Shown here piece by piece: positions 15,485-22,438 of a DNA stretch of 33,939 bases. The first letter of the stretch is position 1, and the number at the start of each line of letters is the position of its first letter. Origin of the DNA: Phycisphaerae bacterium (lineage in GTDB: Bacteria; Planctomycetota; Phycisphaerae; SM23-33); the NCBI GenBank assembly GCA_021108335.1, contig JAIORC010000065.1:1-33939 (forward strand), read 5' to 3'. A program made the position numbers and the translations under genes. The notes below the pieces were generated by a model. That model was not told where the DNA came from, did not search any database, and saw nothing but the letters and a program-made list of their open reading frames with translations.

Positions 15485-17503
15485 TTACTTCGAAAAAACA
15501 ACCAGCCTGGCCAGTTTGACGTGATTGGTTTTCGTGGTTCGATCTTTTACGGTTACGGGCAGGGGGGCGTTATCGTATTCCGCATACACTATCGACGCCC
15601 CGCTGTGCAGATATTCGTCTATTGCCTTTGTTCGCTTCGCCGTGCCGTGTGCGCTGAAGGCTTCGCTGTAGCTGACCAGATAGCTCCTGCTATTCACGTT
15701 CTTCACGGCGGGCTTGCGGATTTCTATCGTTCCCTTGGCGGGCACAGCCTCGAACCGGACAGCCTTGTTTGGCGTTACCTGCACGTATCCCTGGCGGATG
15801 GGGGTATCCGAGAGGTTTATGATTCGGATGGCCCACTCCCGGCCGGCCTGGCGAACCTGGGCGGCAAGTGGCATTGCCGGTGCGGGTGATTCTTCCATGA
15901 GGCACTGCATGGACCAGATACTGATGGGCACGGATTGCGGCACGTTGCTGCCGTCCTGTTGCAGGCAGATGAGCCGGCGCATCGCGAAGTTGGACTCATC
16001 GTAATAGTAGTAGTCCTCGTTGCGGGTTGGGGCGATGCTGGACCACCACTGGCTTCTCGCCAGGCCGTCGAGTTGGTAATCATCACTGGCCGACGCGAAA
16101 ATGCCCATGTAGCGGGTCTCCCATCCGCTGCCGCCGGCGATGCCGTCCACCACGCTCACCGCCTGGACACGCATGACGTTGCCGCGAATCCATCGCACGC
16201 CGTAATACGCCAGCCATGAAAACACCACCAGCATAGTCAGTGTCGTTATCCACGTCCACGGCAGCTTGCCCAGCCGTTTGAGAACGAAATAGTCCACCGG
16301 GCCGATCGCTACCGCCAGCAGCCCCAGCAGCAGCACGACCCACCATATGTTCAGCGGTTTGAGTTCGGGAATCTGCAGCAGCTTGTCCAGCACTCTGTTG
16401 GTACTTTTGTGTGAGTCTCCCAGTTGGAAGGAATAGTCGTTGTTATCAGAGTCATCATATTTGCCGAGCGTGATATCCTTGGAACCGAGCAATTTATTCA
16501 TTTGCCTGGCCCAGAAGGATTCGCCCCGTTTTTTTGGCAAAGTTCCCAGGTCGTTCGGGTTAAAGGCCAGCATGCCGACCTGGCCGAATCCGACAGGCCC
16601 GACGGCGTAAAGCGGGCTGTTCGTGCCCATTTCGTCCGTTTCCCAGTTGAAGGGCAGTGGGTCTCCCTGGGGTAATGTGGCGTTGACCGTTTTGATGCTG
16701 GCGGTCTGGCTGCGGAATTGTAACACCTTGCGGAGGTCGACCCGGATTTTCCGCTGCGGGGCGAGCTTTTGCGGGAGAAGTTTCGCTAATGGGTGTTTGC
16801 CCGGCAACGGCTTGGAGCCGAAGACGAACAGCACCTTCCCGCCTTTACCGACCCATTGGACGATTGCCTCGGCCTGATCGTCTCTAATCTTGTTCCAGTC
16901 CGGATTGTACAGCACGAGCAGGTCGAGGCTGGCGTATCCGGTCCAGTCCCACGGCAACATGCGGAGCAGTTTGCGTTTGAGGTGGATTTGCCCGTTTTCA
17001 TTACTTTGGCTCTGGCTCTGGCTGTGGTAGTGTTTCGGCAGGTTCCGCAGGTTGGCTGAATGCCCACCGACCATGCCGATGAGCAGGTCGTTGTGCGTAA
17101 CGGCGGTGATATTCCCAAGTCTGTTCTGGTAGTTGCCCGCCTTATAGTCGTTCTCCCACGCGAACCGTCCGTTGTGGTCGTCGATTCTGACCTTGCATTC
17201 GTTGAGGTTGAACGTGAATTTGCTCACCAGCGGCAGATGCAGCGGCAGATCCGGCGTCAGCACCATTGGATGGGCAACGGTCAATTTCGTCAGGTCGTCC
17301 TGGTCCGCGGAAACGGAAACCAGCCCGCCGAACGGCTTTTTGTGGTTGCTGGTAATCTGAATCTCCAGCGGCGTCCATTCCATCGGGCGGTAGCACCCGC
17401 CCCAGCCGATGGAAAAATCGACGTTATATTTCGGCTTGTCGGCAGCAACCGTCAGGCTGTTGCACAACAGGATGAAGCAACATGTCCAGATAACGCGTTT
17501 CAT
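15485..17503 (-). CDS. GldG-like membrane protein with amidotransferase-like fold
   Basis: This 672-residue protein begins with a signal peptide (MKRVIWTCCFILLCNSLTVAAD). A periplasmic N-terminal beta-rich part (residues about 25-150) is followed by an alpha/beta domain resembling the class I glutamine amidotransferase-like fold of GldG/IFT52 proteins. That domain contains YASLDLLVLYNPDWNKI, EAIVQWVGKGGKVLFVFGS and a later VGFGQVGMLAFNP. Two membrane spans occur near 390-450 (WWVVLLLGLLAVAIGPVDYF, then WITTLTMLVVFSWLAYYGV), and the rest faces the periplasm. No catalytic Cys-His pair is apparent. The gene precedes the ABC ATPase and permease, as in gliding-type clusters, so it is likely a periplasmic partner of that transporter. 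The family assignment is by fold impression and context. Confidence 0.75.
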   Translation of the reverse strand: MKRVIWTCCFILLCNSLTVAADKPKYNVDFSIGWGGCYRPMEWTPLEIQITSNHKKPFGGLVSVSADQDDLTKLTVAHPMVLTPDLPLHLPLVSKFTFNLNECKVRIDDHNGRFAWENDYKAGNYQNRLGNITAVTHNDLLIGMVGGHSANLRNLPKHYHSQSQSQSNENGQIHLKRKLLRMLPWDWTGYASLDLLVLYNPDWNKIRDDQAEAIVQWVGKGGKVLFVFGSKPLPGKHPLAKLLPQKLAPQRKIRVDLRKVLQFRSQTASIKTVNATLPQGDPLPFNWETDEMGTNSPLYAVGPVGFGQVGMLAFNPNDLGTLPKKRGESFWARQMNKLLGSKDITLGKYDDSDNNDYSFQLGDSHKSTNRVLDKLLQIPELKPLNIWWVVLLLGLLAVAIGPVDYFVLKRLGKLPWTWITTLTMLVVFSWLAYYGVRWIRGNVMRVQAVSVVDGIAGGSGWETRYMGIFASASDDYQLDGLARSQWWSSIAPTRNEDYYYYDESNFAMRRLICLQQDGSNVPQSVPISIWSMQCLMEESPAPAMPLAAQVRQAGREWAIRIINLSDTPIRQGYVQVTPNKAVRFEAVPAKGTIEIRKPAVKNVNSRSYLVSYSEAFSAHGTAKRTKAIDEYLHSGASIVYAEYDNAPLPVTVKDRTTKTNHVKLARLVVFSK

Positions 17504-17958
17504 GTAAAATGCTCCGTTGGTAGTAAAGAAGCAGGTACTCCGTCCCAGAAAAAATAATGGGTGCCGTGGCGGGAAGCGAAGCTTTCAGCCACGACGTAAC
17601 TATTGCGAGAAAGCCCCTTGGGGGGCACCCGACAATTTCCCACGATGTCGGGTGGCATGGAAACCCCGCGTTTTTTGCGGGGTAGCCATGAAAGATCGAT
17701 TCACAATTTCTACGCCATTCTTCATGGTGACCCAGCGCCGCGCGTAGGATGGATACTCCCGCCCACGCGGGACGAAAAACACATGGCTTGCAAGCAAGCC
17801 ATGCCACCCAAACATACCATCTGCCATCGTGTATCTATCTTTCGTGGCTGAAAGCTTCGCTTCCCGCCACGGCACCGGCGCGTTTTTTTTACCGTATGCT
17901 TCTGCAAGCAGAAGCATGGCACCCAACATTTTTTCGGACGGAGTAATGATACTGAAGT
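17504..17958. repeat. Mosaic of palindromic repeats between operon genes
   Basis: This 455-nt stretch has no gene and is almost entirely hairpins. From left to right: GTGGC...GCCAC (17565-17592); AGCCCCTTGGGGGGC; CCCGACA...TGTCGGG; a nested CATGG..ACCCCGC..GCGGGGT..CCATG hairpin; CCCGC..GCGGG; the perfect palindrome at 17783-17802; an inverted copy of the first hairpin (17843-17876); and an 11-bp-per-arm palindrome at 17896-17917. Several end in CCACCC or GGCACCC. A 92-bp part (17624-17715) is identical to 22277-22368. The hairpins break an otherwise tightly packed operon, so they were probably inserted, and they may act as processing, attenuation or stability elements in the mRNA. Confidence 0.8.
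17559..17593 (+). repeat. Hairpin repeat, inverted partner of 17843-17876
   Basis: The 34 nt beginning GGTGCCGTGGCGGGAAGCG occur again as an exact reverse complement at 17843-17876 (CGTGGCTGAAAGC...), about 250 nt away in the same gap. Each copy is itself a hairpin with GTGGC/GCCAC and AAGC/GCTT stems. The two copies could also pair with each other and close off the whole gap as one large structure. Confidence 0.8.
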
Positions 17959-19911
17959 TTACACTTTCAGCTTCTGTTTGTACACCAGCCATTCCAGGCA
18001 TACGAGAAACAATACCGCCGCCACCAGGTAAGGCCATAGCTCGCGGTTGCTTTGTCCGGCGGCGGTTTTTCGGGCGGCGACGGATTGGCCTGAAAATTCT
18101 ATCTCGTCGGCAGGGCGGATATCGCTCTCGGCAGGGTCCAGGATATTGACCGCGAAATCGTATTGCTGTCGGTCGGTATTGACACGATACACCCCGGCGA
18201 GGCTGGTAGCGGGAATGCGGACAACACCGCCGGCATCGGCGGTTATGGTTCGCGGCTTCGTGCCCGGTGTGGTCAGTTTTGCCTTGATTCCGGCGGGCAG
18301 TTGCAGGGAAATCGCCTCGCCGACCTGGATATTCTGCCGCTTTCGCTCCGTGTTGCGAGCGAGATAGCGGATGGCGTTCTGGCAGAACATCACAAAGCCG
18401 GGTTCGAACGGCCAATTGCTTTCCAGCACGTCGAAGGCTACCAGCAGGAAGACGCTGCCCTTGCGTCGAACCACCGCCATGCCAGGCCCGTCGCGGAGTT
18501 CGCAGAGTATTTCGGCATCGCGGCCGAGCTTCAGCCGGTGGGCATTGGCGATGAAAAGCTCCGTCATGTTCACGAATTGCAAGACGGGATGCTGCTGCCG
18601 CCAGTCGATCATCGCCTGATTCTTGATAGTACCGCCGGAGGTAGCGGCGGCCTGACCAGGCGGCGGGCCGAACGAGAGATAGCACCCTTGGGGCAGCTTT
18701 TTCGGGGCATGGCCGTCCAGTACGATAACGTCGTAGGCGCCGGCAGCTTTGAGTTGCGAAAAATCGCCGGTGTCGAATTTCTGCGGAGTCATCACGTCCA
18801 GTTTCGACAGGCTGCACGCCTTCAGGGCGAGCAGCAGGGGGGCGTTGCCGGATGTAACCAGCAGTACCCGCAGGCTTTGCGGTTCCGGCAGGACTGCCCA
18901 GGCTGTGTCGTCGCAGGCCAGGGTGTCCGGCTGATTCTGGCGGACTTCCACCACGCCGCCTGCCGCCTGCTGCATGCGGAACGATACCTGCAACTGCCCC
19001 GGCGTACGCTTACCGTCCTGCAGCCGCACCGGCGGAACGGTTACCTGACGCACAGCCCGCGGTTTGCCGTCCACGCTGAGCTGCACGTCGCACACCGCAG
19101 CCTTGTCGCGATAATTCGCCAGCGAGGCGAACACGTCCACTTCGTCGGCCTGGTCGTACGACCGCCGTGCCTGCATGGCGACGACGGCGGTGTTGTCCGA
19201 CGATTTGCCTATCGCCTGGAATTTCATACACCCAGCCGGCACGACCACGCTCCGGCGGTCGGATATGTTGCCGTCGCTGAAGAGTACCATCGTCGCCGGC
19301 GTTTCGGCTGAGCGGTTATTGGCTTCGTCGCCGGGCGACTGGGCAAACGCCTGGGCGACCGTAACGGCTTCGTCGAGGCAGGAGCCGCCGTCGCTCGGCG
19401 TAATCGCGTCGATCGCGGCGTTGAGCTGGTTGCGGTTGGACGTGAACTGGCAGAGGACGTCGGCGTGGTTGTCGAAGGCGATTACCATTGCCTGGATGTC
19501 CCGCCCGCCCCAGGAAATCAGCGACTCGCCGCCCAGCGATTCGAGAAACGCCTTGGCCTGGGCTTTGGCCTCGGCCAGCCGGGACGGCGCGACGTCGGTG
19601 GCGTTCATGCTCGCCGAGCGGTCGATAAGCAGAACGTATCGCTCGGCGGGGGCAGCCGGCTGAACCAGCGCGGGCCTGGCAAGTGCGATCAGCAGCAACA
19701 GCAGTATCAGCAGTTGGATCAGTAGCAGCAGATTCTTACGAAGCCGCTGGAATGGCGCGTTGACCTGCAAATCCTGCACCGCCCGCTGCCAGAGAAAAGT
19801 ACTGGAAATCAGCATCTCCCGCCGCTTGAGCTTCAGGAAATACATACCCACCAGTATCGGGACAGTAATCCCGGTGGCGATCAATCCAGTTTCCCAAGCC
19901 AACCATTCCAT
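17959..19911 (-). CDS. BatA-like VWA-domain membrane protein
   Basis: The protein has 650 residues. The N-terminal part matches the BatA/aerotolerance N-terminal domain: a first membrane span near 9-27, the basic KLKRREM, then LSSTFLW-like residues, and a second long span near 60-79 ending LARPAL. A von Willebrand factor A domain follows, with an intact MIDAS DRSAS at 97-101. A periplasmic alpha/beta and beta-sandwich region comes next, and a C-terminal span is near 626-645 (LWPYLVAAVLFLVCLEWLVY). It faces the periplasm and probably binds metal-dependently to a partner handled by the MoxR ATPase and DUF58 protein just upstream in the operon. A 169-nt gap of repeats separates it from the DUF58 gene. 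The function of Bat proteins is poorly defined. Confidence 0.88.
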   Translation of the reverse strand: MEWLAWETGLIATGITVPILVGMYFLKLKRREMLISSTFLWQRAVQDLQVNAPFQRLRKNLLLLIQLLILLLLLIALARPALVQPAAPAERYVLLIDRSASMNATDVAPSRLAEAKAQAKAFLESLGGESLISWGGRDIQAMVIAFDNHADVLCQFTSNRNQLNAAIDAITPSDGGSCLDEAVTVAQAFAQSPGDEANNRSAETPATMVLFSDGNISDRRSVVVPAGCMKFQAIGKSSDNTAVVAMQARRSYDQADEVDVFASLANYRDKAAVCDVQLSVDGKPRAVRQVTVPPVRLQDGKRTPGQLQVSFRMQQAAGGVVEVRQNQPDTLACDDTAWAVLPEPQSLRVLLVTSGNAPLLLALKACSLSKLDVMTPQKFDTGDFSQLKAAGAYDVIVLDGHAPKKLPQGCYLSFGPPPGQAAATSGGTIKNQAMIDWRQQHPVLQFVNMTELFIANAHRLKLGRDAEILCELRDGPGMAVVRRKGSVFLLVAFDVLESNWPFEPGFVMFCQNAIRYLARNTERKRQNIQVGEAISLQLPAGIKAKLTTPGTKPRTITADAGGVVRIPATSLAGVYRVNTDRQQYDFAVNILDPAESDIRPADEIEFSGQSVAARKTAAGQSNRELWPYLVAAVLFLVCLEWLVYKQKLKV

Positions 19912-20080
19912 AGTAAAAAATCTCCGATTTTTTTAATGTCTAATGACCAATGTCTAATGTCTAAAAAGGCACATCACATGCAATTCATCATGGCGACCCC
20001 TTCGGTGTCGCCATGCCACCCAACCAAAGTCTAATGTAGGGTGGGTGCTTGCACCCACGCGGTGGGCAGAACCACTTACC
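19912..20080. repeat. Intergenic repeats: TGTCTAATG words and two hairpins
   Basis: From 19934 to 19967 the words TAATGTCTAATGACCAATG and TCTAATGTCTAAAAA occur; the same string is at 22031-22065. The hairpin CATGGCGACC...GGTGTCGCCATG at 19989-20015 with tail CCACCC is identical to 22376-22402. A third element at 20035-20083 has the inner stem GTGGGTGC/GCACCCAC and an outer stem GTAGGGT/ACCCTAC. The outer stem contains the stop codon of the DUF58 gene. There is no coding potential. Confidence 0.78.
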
Positions 20081-20995
20081 CTACTGCAACAAGCCCAATC
20101 GTCGTAGCGAATTCAGCACCAGCTTTTCCACCGGGTCGCTGCTTACCGCCGGCAGGTATCTCGCTCCGCGTGCGGTGCAGAAATCCCGCAGCGAATTGCA
20201 AAACCCCGCCAGCGTCCGCTTGTACGATTTCATCAGCGCCGCGTTGAGGGTAATCTCGGCGACGTCGTAGTCTTCGCAGTCCAACAGCCTCAGGTCACCG
20301 GAAATTTCCGGCGAGCGCTCCTGCGGCGAAAGCATTTGCACGACGTACAGTTCGTAGTTGCGGCTGATAAGCTGCCGCAGGGCGTTTTCGTAGCCTTCCT
20401 TCAGCAGGAAGTCCGATATCACGATCATCACGCCGCTGCCCTGGCGCGTGGCGGTCGCCTGCCGGCAGGCTTTGTCGAAATCGCTTGGCCCGTCCGCCTC
20501 CGCCGACAGCAGGAACTCCGCCATCTGCGGCAGGTATATCCGCCCCCGCATGTTGGGCATCTGCCCGGTCAGGCCGTCGCAGAACGCGCTGAGTGTTACG
20601 CGGTTGTTATTGACCAGGGAGACGTAACTCAAGGCTGCCGCCAGCCGACGGGCTGCGAGATCCTTGGTCGGCTCGCCGGTAGCCATCGAGCCGCTGACGT
20701 CCAGGAGTACATGCACCGTCAAATCCTGCTCTTCCATGAAGAGCTTCATGAACAGCTGCTCCAGCCGCCCGTAGATGTTCCAGTCCACGAATCGCAGGTC
20801 GTCGCCGCGGACATACGGGCGGTGGTCGGCGAATTCGACGCTTTGGCCGCGACGCTTGCTCCGCCGCTCGCCCTGGAGCTTGCCCTGGAGAATCTTACGG
20901 CTGGCTACGTCCAGGCCGTCCAGCCGGGCCATGAACCGGCTGTCCAGCAAGTCCGTCAGCTTGCGGGTCGAACGGGATGTCGCCTGTGCGCTCAT
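20081..20995 (-). CDS. DUF58 protein with VWA-like domain
   Basis: The protein has 304 residues. The DUF58 signature is clear at about 50-72: G, EF, Y, GDD, R and DW in the order GQSVEFADHRPYVRGDD...FVDW. A metal-site motif DVSGS at 99-103 shows the VWA-like fold. There is no membrane segment. The gene overlaps the MoxR gene by 4 nt (ATGA), and MoxR-DUF58 pairs are almost always adjacent. In this family the pair is thought to act as an AAA+ chaperone with its VWA adaptor on envelope or metal-enzyme targets. Its stop codon falls inside a repeated hairpin at the 3' edge, suggesting that the repeat was inserted at or replaced the original end. Confidence 0.92.
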   Translation of the reverse strand: MSAQATSRSTRKLTDLLDSRFMARLDGLDVASRKILQGKLQGERRSKRRGQSVEFADHRPYVRGDDLRFVDWNIYGRLEQLFMKLFMEEQDLTVHVLLDVSGSMATGEPTKDLAARRLAAALSYVSLVNNNRVTLSAFCDGLTGQMPNMRGRIYLPQMAEFLLSAEADGPSDFDKACRQATATRQGSGVMIVISDFLLKEGYENALRQLISRNYELYVVQMLSPQERSPEISGDLRLLDCEDYDVAEITLNAALMKSYKRTLAGFCNSLRDFCTARGARYLPAVSSDPVEKLVLNSLRRLGLLQ

Positions 20996-22011
20996 GAAGT
21001 CGCAGCCTTGTTCGCGGTGGGCACGGAATCCAGTATGCGCGTAAGCAACTCGTCGGTGGAAACGCCCTCAGCCTGGCCTTCGAAGTTCAGCAGTATGCGG
21101 TGTCGCAATGCCGGCAGGTAGCAGTCGGCTACATCGCCGAAACTGACGTGGAACCGCCCGGAAACAATCGCCCGCACCTTGGCAGCGAGTATCAACGCCT
21201 GCACCCCGCGAGGCGATGCGCCGAACCGCACATACTGGTTCGTAATGTCGATGGCGAACTCGCCCTGCGGGTGCGTCGCCAGCACAAGACGAATCGCGTA
21301 GTCCTTGACGTGCGGGGCGACTGCGATATGCTGGACGAGCTTTTGGCCGGCGATAATCTGTTCGCCGGAGACCACCGGCTGGGCCTGCGGATCGTGGCCG
21401 CTCGTGGTGCGTTCGAGAATCTCACCGAGTTCCGCGTACTGGCTGTACGGCACGACCAGTTTGAAGAAGAATCTGTCAAGCTGGGCCTCCGGCAACGGAT
21501 ATGTGCCCTCCTGCTCGATGGGGTTCTGCGTCGCCAGCACCATAAACGGCTCGGGCAGTTTGTAGACCGTCCCGCCGCTGGTAACGGAATGCTCCTGCAT
21601 GGCTTCGAGCATAGCCGACTGCGTTTTCGGCGTAGCCCGGTTGACCTCGTCGGCGAGGATCATCTGCCCGAAAATCGGCCCGCGCTCGAACTCGAAGCAC
21701 CGCTTGCCGGTGGCATGGTCTTCCATGACCATGTTCGTGCCGATGATGTCCGCCGGCATGAGGTCGGGGGTGAACTGTATCCGCCGGAATTCCAGCGACA
21801 ATGCCGAACTGAGCGTGCGAACCAGCAGGGTTTTGCCCAGGCCGGGCACGCCCTCCAGCAGCACGTGTCCATTGCAAAACATGCACGTCAGCACACCGTC
21901 CACGATTTCCGCATGCCCGACAATTACCTTGCCGATCTCGTCCCGCAAAGCCTGAAACATCTCGCGAAACTCCTGACATTCCCGTTCAACTTCATGATGC
22001 TCCTGAGTCAT
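20992..22011 (-). CDS. MoxR-family AAA+ ATPase
   Basis: The protein has 339 residues. The Walker A motif GVPGLGKT is at 54-61, the Walker B motif ILADE at 118-122 followed by NRATPKTQSAMLEAMQE, and sensor 1 is VLATQNP near 158-164. The family block YPLPEAQLDRF is at 171-181, and sensor 2 GASPRG lies in the C-terminal lid. The ATG at 22011 has AGGAG upstream. It should work as a hexameric chaperone with the DUF58 and VWA proteins encoded downstream. All nucleotide-binding residues are present. A 427-nt repeat region separates it from the preceding gene, so it may be transcribed or processed separately. Confidence 0.95.
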   Translation of the reverse strand: MTQEHHEVERECQEFREMFQALRDEIGKVIVGHAEIVDGVLTCMFCNGHVLLEGVPGLGKTLLVRTLSSALSLEFRRIQFTPDLMPADIIGTNMVMEDHATGKRCFEFERGPIFGQMILADEVNRATPKTQSAMLEAMQEHSVTSGGTVYKLPEPFMVLATQNPIEQEGTYPLPEAQLDRFFFKLVVPYSQYAELGEILERTTSGHDPQAQPVVSGEQIIAGQKLVQHIAVAPHVKDYAIRLVLATHPQGEFAIDITNQYVRFGASPRGVQALILAAKVRAIVSGRFHVSFGDVADCYLPALRHRILLNFEGQAEGVSTDELLTRILDSVPTANKAATS

Positions 22012-22438
22012 AACACCTATCTCCTGTCAATAATGTCTAATGACCAATGTCTAATGTCTAAAAAACGGTTCATCTGTAGGGTGGGTGGTTCTGCCGAAGG
22101 CAGGTTCACCCACGCGTGGGCGCGAAACAGCGTGGGTGCAAGCACCCACCCTACAGTCCAATGTCTAATGTCTAAAAATTGCCATTGTGTATCTATCTTT
22201 CATGGCCATCGGCTATCGCCGCTGACCATGCCACCCGACGCGTCTTCGTATCGCATGCTTCTGCAAGCAGAAGCATGGCACCCGACAATTTCCCACGATG
22301 TCGGGTGGCATGGAAACCCCGCGTTTTTTGCGGGGTAGCCATGAAAGATCGATTCACAATTTCTACGCAATCGTTCATGGCGACCCCTTCGGTGTCGCCA
22401 TGCCACCCGTCCAATATCCAATAATGGTTTGTCCGTCA
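22012..22438. repeat. Mosaic of palindromic repeats upstream of moxR-like gene
   Basis: This 427-nt gap contains TGTCTAATG words (22031-22065 and 22157-22180) and a branched palindrome (22074-22156). It also holds a CATGG...CCATG hairpin with tail CCACCC (22201-22236), the palindrome of 22255-22276 with tail GGCACCC, and the 92-bp block 22277-22368 identical to 17624-17715. The last element is the CATGGCGACC hairpin (22376-22402) with tail CCACCC. TTGCCATTGTGTATC and what follows (22178-22207) recurs at 17822-17848. No gene is seen. These blocks are the same modules as in the other gaps but in a different order. Confidence 0.8.
22074..22156. repeat. Branched palindrome with 14-bp closing stem
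   Basis: CTGTAGGGTGGGTG at 22074-22087 pairs perfectly with CACCCACCCTACAG at 22143-22156. Inside it, CTGCC(GAA)GGCAG forms a clean side hairpin. GTGGGTGC/GCACCCAC gives an alternative stem on the right. The right half (22131-22156) is the reverse complement of 12565-12590. The RNA could fold as a branched, partly switchable structure in the leader of the MoxR-like gene. Confidence 0.75.

Noticed and set aside
17504-17958. CRISPR array
   Set aside because: The repeats are palindromic, of differing sequence and irregular spacing, without uniform spacers or cas genes.
18163-19311. 382-codon open frame on the + strand
   Set aside because: It is fully antisense to the BatA-like gene, has no recognisable domain, and is Arg/His-rich as expected from the third-codon GC bias of the real gene.
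22255-22283. Rho-independent terminator
   Set aside because: The stem is strong but no T-tract follows on either strand, and the same element occurs inside an operon.
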